The notes under the pieces: generated by a model | Told to the model about the DNA's origin: nothing | The model's input: the letters and a program-made list of their open reading frames with translations, nothing else | Database searches by the model: none | Assembly (NCBI GenBank): GCA_963924555.1 | Contig: OZ004593.1 | Coordinates: 4,088,480-4,152,479, forward strand | From: Crambe crambe | Taxonomy: Eukaryota > Porifera > Demospongiae > Poecilosclerida > Crambeidae | Direction of reading: 5' to 3' | DNA length: 64,000 bases | In this document: positions 13,001 to 21,468 of the stretch, piece by piece | Numbering within the stretch: position 1 is the first letter of the stretch | Layout: each line of letters opens with the position of its first letter | Translations under genes and position numbers: made by a program

Positions 13001-16000
13001 CTCAGGTTGCTATGATTGGAGGTTATCGTAGTGCCCTCAAATTTCGTCAAGGCGAGAAAGAAGTAGTGTTTGATGAAGAACAGTAAGTAATATTTCAATG
13101 TAGCACTTTTAAGTGTGCGACCCGAAGACAGTCTCCTGATTAGAGAGGTGTCTATTTCAGGGGTGAATTAGTTCCCTCTATGTATCACCTGCTCCATGGT
13201 GCCATTTCTGCCCTAAACTTTTTGCATTCTATATCATGTATTGATTTTTGGTGGATTATGCAATACAGTAGAACCTCAGTCTTTTATCGGTTAACCAAAC
13301 ACCTACTGCAGCAGACATATTACACTGATACAACATCACAGTCACTCTTCTCATTCTCTCTGTTTCTCTAGTCAGTAAATCTTCCAGAAACCACCAATCT
13401 TTTAAAGCATTTTGGTTAGAGTAATTATGAAATTTTGATCTTATGACAGTTCTTATCTTTCTTGATGCCATTGCTACCCTTGACTAGTTTGGTTGATTTG
13501 TGTTTTAGTTCTAATGCATTGAAGTCAGAGGTACTGACAAAATATGACTATTATCTATGTGCCAAAAAATCATTTTCTTTACATTTAGAGTGTGTGTTAC
13601 TCCTCATTTGTGTGGTCGTGTAGGTTTTTGAAGTCACGTCCTAATACAGAAGAATTTTTAGAACAGCTCCTTCACTTCCAACATTTCCGACAGTTTATCA
13701 ATACAAAAATTGACAAACTTAAAAACAGTAGGCTTGAAAGAGATCTCTTTGACACCGAGGTTATGACCTATGAAGAAGGTATAAGCTGTTATAATTATTA
13801 TGTGATCATCACGACTATATATGAATTGTAGAGATGAAAGGTGCTGAACAAGTGAAAGCAGTGTTTGAGAAGTTTATAAGTTCCACTGTGGTAAGCATAA
13901 CAAATAGCACTGTTGACAATGTGGACATTTTTCTTGCTGATTGCTTCCATAGGAGGGTAGTAAGAAATTTGCTGAACTTAGTGGAAAACTAGGTGGAAAC
14001 ATCAAGAGACAAGTGAAACAGGTTGGAGTTCTATTACTGCATAATGTATGAAGTACATATTACATTATATATAGGCAAGAATAGTGATGAAGAAGAATCT
14101 CAAATCCAAACCACAGGTTTGTGTGAAAGCATATTCCTTTTTTTTTTTTTTTTTTTTTTCTTCTTCTTTTTTTTTTAATTTGTAATTTTTTTTGCAGTCC
14201 TATGGAAACAGGTATTTTGATCAGCATATTCAGCAGGGTGGCCTCAACCATTCCGGCAACTCCTTCTCAAGTCATGAAAAGAAAGCTAATACCTTACCTT
14301 CAATCCATAAACCGGTTCCAAACTCGTTTCCTACACATGGTGTCACAACCCCACCTCCTAACCTCTCACAAATTAAGCTTGGTCAAACTAAGGTTAGTTC
14401 AGGACTACTAACTGTATCAGATGTAAATCTATCTACTTCCCCTGTCCTGGCTATATCTTAGCAGCTAAGCATTTATATCAGGAAGGAGAGACTCGGTCTA
14501 TATTAGTCGTTAGCAAACAAAATTGCATATGCATGGTGTTCTTTGCTGTGTAACTCCTATTTTTATTTCTTTAGCCTCGTAGACCTCCATCAGTTATCCC
14601 CTACCAGCGGCACTTGGAGGGAAAAAGGAAACTTGTAGAGAGCCTGAAGCAACAAAGTGCAAGTGATGTGTCTGCTGGTGCTCTTTTTAATTTCACTCCA
14701 CCAGACACCCCGAAGTCAGTTATTCAAATAATACTTACATCCAAAGTACATGTTTAATTCATAATCCAGGCGATTATCTTCTAATGCGGACCAGTCTTCT
14801 CTAGACCAAGGAGAACGATTATCCTTGGGAAGTAAGGGTGGAGGGGAAGAAGCAGTCACTGAGATGGTGGCAGACGACTGTTCTTCATTAGACCAAGGAG
14901 AGCGAACATCTTTAGGGAGTAAAGAGGAAGGAGTAATTTTTGAAGTGGTTGTTGGAAACCTCATTGATCTACATGCAGATTCAGGTATGGTTATGTCTGT
15001 TCATTAGGGTACTGCACTGAACATAGTATTTCTCCCTGTTGTGGTAGACCCTAGTACTTAGTAATGTAGTTTGTATGCAATTATTAAACCACATGACCAT
15101 GTGTTATCATTATGGTTATCAGCAGGTTCTTCTGCGGTAGAAAATTCACCAAATACTAATGCAATAGTCGATTCTATCTCCTCTTCTTCTTTCTCTACTA
15201 CTTCCAGTACTGGTATCAGTGATCCACTAAATACATGTCCACCTTCAAACCCTCCCCCTATTCATCACCATCATGATTGGGAGCAATTCGATGAAGAGGA
15301 TGAAAGTCTTACCTTGAGACCTCGCCTTCCTCCACCTAGGTCAGAGTTAGAGGAATTCGATGAATCACTCACAGTGACCACGCCTGTTGATTTTGTTATT
15401 GATAGCCCATCACCATCACCACAACCCTCACTCAACCCTTTTGCTGAGTTAGAATCAGATCGTACTGCCTCAAAATCACCATTGGAAGATTTTAGTTCTT
15501 CCATTGCAGAAGCACTTATCAACAATTCAGAGCAAAGACTAATGGAGGATCCAACTAGTGCCTCTGCTCTAGTAGATACTGGTAAAAAACTCTTTGAGAC
15601 AATCCAAGAAGAAACCCCCCATATTTTAGACTCCCTTTCTGATTTGGACTCTGAAATTTTATCTTCTTCTGCTACTATAGTAACTGAGTCAAATTTTCCA
15701 TGTCATCCTACTTCCAAAGGTTCAGTTACCACTGCTGCAACCACAACTCAAGCCAGAACTAATCTAATAAACTTCAGTCATAATCCCCATCTTCGTACAG
15801 CCAGCTCAAGTAAGGTGCAGCACCCTACTCAGTCTGTTCTAAGACCTATTCCGCAGGAAGGAACTTTTAGTCTGGATAGCATAGCTAGTAATACCAATCC
15901 CTTTTACAGCGGAAGTGTGAATGCTGGGAATTACCCACCACTAACTCCACTCACTCAGCGGCCGTCAGGACCAAGGTCACCTTCCTTCGTGCAGGACTAC

Positions 16001-16300
16001 GATATACATGTGACTAGAGAAAATGGTCATAATGTGATTCAGAGACTCCGAAAACTACCTCCTAAGCCTCAACCCTATTCTGGGGACTATCATCCTAGTC
16101 AGCCCCCAGAAAACCAGGCTCTTAGTAGTAATTTCAACTCCAGTAACGATGAAGCCATCCTTCGGAGACAGAATTCTGCTTTCAAGGTACAAAGGTTGCC
16201 AAGTTTAGGAGTGTTCGATCCCTTTGGTGACTTATTACATAACGAAGGTGGAATGGCGGGGTATGTCTTGGAAAATACCAATGCTCCTTCATTACAATGA
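4866..16300 (+). CDS. DENND1: DENND1 (connecdenn) family Rab35 guanine-nucleotide exchange factor
   Basis: This is a DENN-domain exchange factor; family members activate Rab35 on clathrin-coated vesicles and endosomes. Nineteen exons start at 4866, 5241, 5515, 6330, 6499, 8487, 11947, 12067, 12591, 12704, 12820, 13624, 13832, 13953, 14075, 14198, 14575, 14770 and 15126, and sum to 1,027 codons in perfect phase. Exon 1 is only 17 nt and gives the family start MDSRL. Landmarks are FAFVLTDLDSKYKFGFCR and LPWYKVFYRAL (uDENN), FERRIIIT, VHGAVLLLYPLHWQHIFIPI and [20 protein letters not shown] (cDENN), then a dDENN block to about residue 440. The Ser/Pro-rich tail, mostly in the last exon, ends near a DPFGDLL motif and contains NPF tripeptides, fitting AP-2 and EH-domain binding as in vertebrate connecdenns. 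Intron 6 is 3.4 kb and filled with repeats. The vertebrate paralogue cannot be assigned. Confidence 0.93.
5772..5950. mobile_element. Small MITE-like element, CAGGGTTT-ended
   Basis: Inverted ends (AGGGTTTACTTCA on the left, the complement of AGGGTTTATTTCA on the right) flank about 180 bp with G-runs next to the left end and C-runs next to the right. It lies in intron 3 of DENND1. It resembles the element at 33815-34085. No clear target-site duplication is visible. Confidence 0.55.
6772..6823. repeat. (TAA)n microsatellite
   Basis: A perfect trinucleotide run of about 50 bp in DENND1 intron 5, shortly after the exon 5 donor. Confidence 0.9.
7028..7105. repeat. (CT)n microsatellite
   Basis: A CT run of nearly 80 bp with a few interruptions at its 3' end, in DENND1 intron 5. 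Confidence 0.92.
8890..9351. mobile_element. Decayed DNA transposon with terminal inverted repeats
   Basis: The left end TATAGTGTTTTAATATGG is inverted at the right end as the complement of TATAGCGCTTTAATATGG. The similarity continues inward for about 50-60 bp (TTAATTTGGCGGT against TTAATTTGGCAGT). Between the arms, the minus strand has a short open stretch with the motif KRGKYNRYTPEERAEIRKY, which looks like the N-terminal part of transposase-like or DNA-binding ORFs common in invertebrate repeats. The body is too short and too broken to encode a transposase, so I call it a non-autonomous or internally deleted copy. The target-site duplication is unresolved. Confidence 0.7.
10366..10690. repeat. 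Interspersed repeat, copy 1
   Basis: After a GTTT microsatellite, this segment shares ordered blocks with 51836-52115: 'agtagaaaaataa'-like text, 'gtgtagtt..aaaagaatg', 'agggttgtcaccattg', then 'actagcct...tgaactatctgtg.tttctgag'. A dispersed non-coding family is the simplest reading. Fragments of its end (ACATACCAAGTAGAA) also occur near 8658 and 26927. Confidence 0.65.
12448..12475. repeat. Poly-C run, about 28 nt
   Basis: An uninterrupted C homopolymer in DENND1 intron 8. The matching run at 46370-46396 lies in an ABCC10 intron. Confidence 0.95.
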
Positions 16301-16645
16301 CATTTTGGTGTGTGATAAACAGTGCATTTACCACGAGTTATACAAGTTCTTGTTTTGTTGCTGTTTTTTTTTTTGTTTTGTTTTTTTGTTGTTTTTTTCG
16401 TTTATTTTGTTTTTGCTATTTTTATGATCATTTTCTGCATTTTTAAAGCACTGATTATTATTTATTGTGTGACAAGATTCAAGATTTTATCCCTGAATGA
16501 CAATTGAGTGAGATGCCAGGGGAGGGTGGTGTCCAAAGGAGTGCATTTCATAGAGTGCAGGATTATACTATAAAAGATATATATAATTATATGCCTCAAA
16601 AGCAATCTATCAAACCCAAAATGCTAGTAAATAAAAACAATCAAT
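16301..16645. other. 3' gap between DENND1 and MRH gene
   Basis: This contains the DENND1 3' untranslated region, with a T-rich tract at about 16364-16425. No coding signal or clean polyadenylation hexamer was seen on the plus strand before the convergent MRH gene. Confidence 0.5.
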
Positions 16646-17723
16646 TCAGCATGCATATTTAGTAAAGATATGAATGTGAGCATCATAATCCTCCTTGATG
16701 TGCTCAAGTATTGGCCCATCCATTGTCACATCTTGCTTGCATATGAAGTAGACTTTCAGCTGATAGTGGTCAATGTGTGTCACTGCATCTCCATAAAACA
16801 TGTTCAAGTACAACCCTGCAAAGAAATTGGGCAAGTGATCAGCCAGGTTCTGAAATGAGTATCTAAGTTTGTGCAGTTGTGTATTTTATGCCTGGGACAA
16901 TGGAAGATCTCCTCAGTGTGGATGGCATGCAATGCAATAGTGAAATGACTTAGTTACCATCTCCAAATGGTGCTTCTACGAAAGTTGCCACAAAAAGTTT
17001 TCCCAGAGCCACACACGACTTGTCATCAATGTTGTACTGTAGTGATACATAATATTTCATTAGGATCTTAATAATAATATTATACTAGCTATACTGACCA
17101 TGTATGCAGGGGCTGATACATTACAGGCACTGGGCATGATGGGTTTAGTGATGTTCTTGCAGATTTGCAACTGAAGCATGAGATGAACTGGATTGGCAAA
17201 GTCAGTATTAGTCATCAAGTTGCTTGCAGTATTCCACAGAGTTTGATTCCACTGGTAGGCTGTATCACTAAATGAATGAGAACGGATTGCTTTTGTGAAC
17301 ATGCATGGGTTCGGGATAGTTGTCAGTAAGGATTGAGGATAGGCAGTGGCTTACAGGGACCTAATATGCAGTTGTGTAGACCATAGGACTTTTGTGCAAT
17401 GGAAAGTATATTGGCTTCCATCTATACTAGCTTTGCCTACGTCGATAACCAACCAGTAATAAAGAATTACACCACATGGTACATAATGGTTGCCCAAGAC
17501 TGCCCTGGTCACCCTTTTCCTACGCCATCCCACTTTTCCATTGCTACTAAGCTATAGCTAGTTATCATGTATAGCTGCTTGCTGCAACTCACTTTGGTGA
17601 AATGAGTGGAGACATATCAAAAACTTTTCCTTTGGAAGATGTAAATTTACAATCGCTAACTGAACTCAGACCACAGCATACTAAGCTCGTGAAAAAAAGG
17701 AAGAAGAATTCTTTTGATGCCAT
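16646..17723 (-). CDS. Secreted single MRH (mannose-6-phosphate receptor homology) domain protein
   Basis: Five exons (17723-17593, 17543-17473, 17259-17099, 17036-16958, 16815-16646) join in phase to 203 residues. A signal peptide (MASKEFFFLFFTSLVCCGLS) is followed by a fold matching MRH modules: Cys plus GKVFDMSPLI, then LQLQICKNI, SACNVSAPAYM, SCVALGKL, GLYLNMFYGD, YQLKVYFICKQD and a final TKYAC. Conserved Cys positions and the C-I-C, Y-x-G-D and F-I-C spacing fit the family, whose members bind mannose-6-phosphate or N-glycans in lysosomal sorting or endoplasmic-reticulum quality control. The protein stops right after the domain, with no transmembrane helix or tail, so it is predicted soluble and lumenal. 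Exon 2 is the least certain part; it was chosen because only that splice pair keeps phase. Assignment to MRH is by remembered pattern. Confidence 0.68.
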
Positions 17724-17880
17724 CTCTGAACAAAGTAGGTGGGGCTCATATATCGTATGGAGCTATGACGTCACGTGCTAACTTCCATCTACCAAGCCAG
17801 GTTATGCTTCTCCCTCATTTGCACTGGGCAGTCGAAATATTTTTTTTGGTAAGCTAATACAAAGCAAACCAGCTTGGCTT

Positions 17881-17947
17881 CAAACTGAGCCAATCATACC
17901 TGAGACTGAGTTACATGTAGATCTCAAATATGATTGGGCTCAGTTTG
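17881..17947. repeat. Inverted repeat / hairpin
   Basis: Arms CAAACTGAGCCAATCATA (17881-17898) and TATGATTGGGCTCAGTTTG (17929-17947) are reverse complements apart from one inserted base, with a loop of about 30 nt. It may be a remnant of a small foldback element. Confidence 0.7.
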
Positions 17948-18399
17948 CTTTTCAGATAATAATAGCTCTTGTCTATCTATCTACAGTCCAGGTTTGGGTC
18001 TACTCTGTATGAAGCTCAAGAAACAGCACCTTTCAAAGAACCTTCTCAGTTATTAATAAGGATATCGTACTCCTCCATGTAACTATATGTGTGAATATCA
18101 GCCAGGTCTATGAATGTGAGTGTGTATGTGTGTGTGCTCCTCCAGGCTCCACCTTCCATCTCCAGTTACCTTGAACATAGCTTGGTGCATCTGTAATTAC
18201 TAAAAGTGAATTAACCTGAACTCTGATTTCAACGAATTACCTGATTATTATGAGTTATGTTTGCACTTACAGTTATCCTGAAATTGCAGGAAAAACTCAA
18301 AGCTCAAAAATAAACATATATCTAGCAAGAGTTATCACTCTGTGAATAACAGTTGTATCTAAATTGAAAATATAGTAATGATTGTTAGATACATAACTC

Positions 18400-18406
18400 T
18401 ATAAAG
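18400..18406 (+). promoter_or_regulatory. TATA box of somatomedin-B gene A
   Basis: TATAAAG sits 54 nt before the start codon, a position comparable to the TATA boxes of the two following paralogues, although the surrounding sequence differs. Confidence 0.5.
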
Positions 18407-18453
18407 ACTCTTCCTGGAATAGAGATGATCAAATTGTAAGAAAGAAGGAAGAG

Positions 18454-19218
18454 ATGGATCACAAGATCATAAAACTTCATATAGCTCTATGTCTTGTTCA
18501 TTTTTCCTCGGGATTCCCCAGGTATGTGTCACATGAAGATGCATCAATCCAGACATCAGGTGAGATAAAATTAAGGTAGCCAGGATGAAATTCCATAAAT
18601 GATTAAAGGTCGTGGGAGTTGTGCAAGGTATCCTGGAAGATGTTGCATAGGCCAACTATGTATAATTGGTGTGAAAGATGGAAGTGGTGTGTGCTTCTGT
18701 GATGTTGATTGTCATAGGAGGGGTGAATGTTGCCAGGATGTAGGATGTGAAAGTAAGATGATCTGCATGTCATACCTCACATTACACTATTACAAAACAA
18801 CAGGACCAAGGACTTGTGCTGCAGCAAACCTTCCTCCTGGTTGTTGTGTTGGCTATTATTGCAGAGCAAATGGATGTTACTGCGATCGAGCATGCAGATG
18901 GAATAATGATTGCTGTGAAGATGTAAATCAATGTTCCAGTAAGTCATCAATTTTCCATTCACATATAGGAGGCTGATCAGTGAATTCCATCAGGTTTGCA
19001 AGCATCCAAATCATATCAAGATTACTTACAGCAGGTATACCACAAAACTAATGATTTTTGAAGTAGCTATAGGTAATACTTTTGTGTATTTTTGATTATA
19101 GCGGCGTTGGGCATATATGAATCGTCGTGCACCAGAGCAATACCTCATTGATTCTGTTAATGATGAAAAGGCTCTATTACAAGATCTTATTGTTCGACTA
19201 GAGAGACAGTATGATTAA
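18454..19218 (+). CDS. Secreted tandem somatomedin-B protein A
   Basis: Five exons (18454-18559, 18609-18752, 18804-18938, 18994-19034, 19102-19218) encode 180 residues. A signal peptide (MDHKIIKLHIALCLVHFSSG) is followed by two somatomedin-B-like modules, one per exon. Exon 2 has GSCARYPGRCC, then CFCDVDCHRRGECCQDVGC; exon 3 has RTCAAANLPPGCC, then CYCDRACRWNNDCCEDV. The CxCDxxCxxxxxCCxD signature is diagnostic. The tail (SYQDYLQQ, then RRWAYMNRRAPEQYLIDSV) is helical and charged, with no transmembrane segment. Such modules in vitronectin and ENPP proteins bind extracellular partners; the partner here is unknown. Exons 3-5 and their introns are nearly identical to gene B, whereas exons 1-2 are divergent. 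An AATAAA lies at 19329-19334. Confidence 0.85.
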
Positions 19219-19533
19219 TGTTTCTCTTTGTGTGGCTCTGACTATCAATACAGCAATGTGACAACATAGACACTGTAGCTATTATACAATTCAGGTGTTC
19301 ATGCATCAAACTTTTCCTATGATAAGATAATAAAACTACTCAAGTAAAAGTCTGTTTGCCAACATAATAATTAGCTATTAGTCACAGCCGTCTGCATGTC
19401 TATCAGGGGGAGTTGCACAGAACTTGAGGAAATGATTACACACATTCATAATTAATACCAGTGGGTCGATGCAGTTAAGTAGTACTAGTAATTAATCAAC
19501 AGTGTGGTAAAATTCATTTTCACATTCATAAAT

Positions 19534-19540
19534 TATAAAA
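19534..19540 (+). promoter_or_regulatory. TATA box of somatomedin-B gene B
   Basis: TATAAAA lies 51 nt before the start codon and is followed by GCTGTCATGCAGCAAG. The same block recurs after the TATA box of gene C. Confidence 0.7.
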
Positions 19541-19584
19541 GCTGTCATGCAGCAAGTCCCTTTACTTTTTTGATCAAAGAGAAG

Positions 19585-20345
19585 ATGTATCAGAATAGTA
19601 TATTATTAGTAGTTTTAAGTTTATGCTGGATCCATTTTTCCTTGGGATTTCCCAGACGTGATCCATCTATCCAGACATCTGGTAAGCAAGAAATAGATGG
19701 TAACCACGAAGTATTAAGCATGGTATATTTATAGTGATAACTACTCATGGGAGTTGTTCAGGGTATACTGACAGATGTTGTACAGGGCCACTCTGCTCCG
19801 TGCGAAATGGAGATGGCTGGTGTTACTGCAATGCTGACTGTTACATGAGGGACGAATGCTGCAGTGATGTAGGATGTCCAAGTAAACTAGTTCAATTAAG
19901 CATGACATGAAATTATTTATTATGATAATGCAGGACCAAGGACTTGTGCTGCAGCAAACCTTCCTCCTGGTTGTTGTGTTGGCCATTGCAGAGCAAATGG
20001 ATGTTATTGTGATCCAGTATGCAGATCGTATAATGATTGCTGTGAAGATGTAAATCAATGTTCCAGTAAGTCATCAATTTTCCATTCACATATAGAAGGC
20101 TGATCAGTGAATTCCATCAGGTTTGCAAGCATCCAAATCATATCGAGATTACTTACAGCAGGTATACCACAAAACTAATGATTTTTGAAGTAGCTATAGG
20201 TAATACTTTTGTGTATTTTTGATTATAGCGGCGTTGGGCATATATGAATCGTCGTGCACCAGAGCAATACCTTATTGATTCTGTTAATGATGAAAAGGCT
20301 CTATTGCAAGATCTTATCGCTAGACTAGAGAAACAGTATGATTAA
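19585..20345 (+). CDS. Secreted tandem somatomedin-B protein B
   Basis: Five exons (19585-19681, 19735-19881, 19934-20065, 20121-20161, 20229-20345) encode 177 residues. A signal peptide (MYQNSILLVVLSLCWIHFSL) precedes two somatomedin-B modules (CYCNADCYMRDECCSDVGC and CYCDPVCRSYNDCCEDV) and the same tail as gene A, ending LEKQYD. Compared with A, exon 3 has lost one codon in the GCCVG-x-C loop. Exons 1-2 and the promoter pair with gene C; exons 3-5, their introns and the 3' flank pair with gene A. The gene is therefore a mosaic of its two neighbours. It is predicted extracellular, function unknown. Confidence 0.86.
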
Positions 20346-20637
20346 TGTTTCTCTTTGTGTGGCTCTAACTATCAATACACAACATAGTACAGCGTAGCAA
20401 TTCAGGTGTTCATGCATCAAGTATTTTAAGATCCCAATTAAAAGTCTGTTTGCTGACATAATAATTATCTATTAGTCACAGCTGTCTGCATGTCTATCAG
20501 CACAGAACTTGAGGAAATGATTACGTACACACATTCATAATTAACACCAGTGGGTAGATACCCTTGCAGTTAAGTAGTACTAATAATTAATCAACAGTGC
20601 ACTAAAATTCATTTTCACATCCATAAAATCAACTAAT

Positions 20638-20645
20638 TATAAAAG
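20638..20645 (+). promoter_or_regulatory. TATA box of somatomedin-B gene C
   Basis: TATAAAAG lies 68 nt before the start codon, embedded in a block nearly identical to the promoter of gene B. Confidence 0.7.
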
Positions 20646-20705
20646 CTGTCATGCAGCAAGTCCCTTTAAAAAGCCTAATTTTTTGATCAACATCAAAAAA
20701 AGAAG

Positions 20706-21468
20706 ATGTATCAGAATAGCATATTATTAGTATTTTTAAGTTTATCCTGGATCCATTTTTCCTTGGGATTTCCCAGACGTGATGCATCTGTCCAGACATC
20801 AGGTAAGCAAAAAATAGATGGTAACCATGAAGTATTAAGCATGGTATATTTGTAGTGGTAACTGCTCATGGGAGTTGTTCAGGGTATACTAACAGATGTT
20901 GCACAGGGCCACTCTGCTCTGTGCAAAATGGAGATGGGTTGTGTTACTGCGATGTTAACTGTCACACGAGGAATGAATGCTGCAGTGATGTAGGATGTCC
21001 AAGTAAACTAGTTCAATTAAGGCATGATATGAAATTAGTTATTATGATAATGCAGGACCAAGGACTTGTGCTGCTGCTAATCTTTCTCCTGGCTGCTGCA
21101 GGGGATGGGGTAATACATGCCAAGCACATATGTGTTACTGTGATAAATTGTGCTGGTGGTTGGGAGATTGTTGTTCGGATGTAACTTCAGAGCCACATTG
21201 TTCATCCAGTAAGTCAGCTTTTGTTTGTAAGTCAACCATTCATAATGGATGATTTCCTAGGCTTACAAAAGACCCGAAGATATCAAGATTACTTACAACA
21301 GGTACACCATGGTCTTTATTATAAAGTATTATGATTATCATGCTATATCAGCAGCATTTAGCATACATGAATCATAAAGCACCATACACAGATCGTGCAA
21401 ACATAAATGAAGATGAGAGGGCATTCTTACAAGATCTCATTGCTAAACTGGAATATGAGTCTGGTTAA
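20706..21468 (+). CDS. Secreted tandem somatomedin-B protein C
   Basis: Five exons (20706-20802, 20856-21002, 21056-21208, 21261-21301, 21352-21468) encode 184 residues. A signal peptide (MYQNSILLVFLSLSWIHFSL) is followed by module 1 (CYCDVNCHTRNECCSDVGC) and a longer, divergent module 2 (NLSPGCCRGWGNTC, then CYCDKLCWWLGDCCSDV). The tail is diverged (QHLAYMNHKAPY, ending KLEYESG). Its dibasic pairs flanking the AYMN core in A and B are replaced. Exon sizes and phases are the same as in A and B, which confirms common descent. Confidence 0.85.

Larger units (their letters stand above)
17724..18453. other. Intergenic region, divergent promoters
   Basis: This separates the start of the MRH gene (minus) from the first somatomedin-B gene (plus). 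A near-perfect inverted repeat lies at 17881-17947 and a TATAAAG box at 18400-18406. A TG-rich patch occurs at about 18119-18137. No exon was found. Confidence 0.55.

Noticed and set aside
17351-17533. Minus-strand frame containing YYWLVIDVGKASIDGSQYTF as a longer MRH exon
   Set aside because: Using its donor at 17355 breaks the phase with the next exon, which then meets a stop. The shorter exon 17543-17473 keeps the frame through the whole gene.
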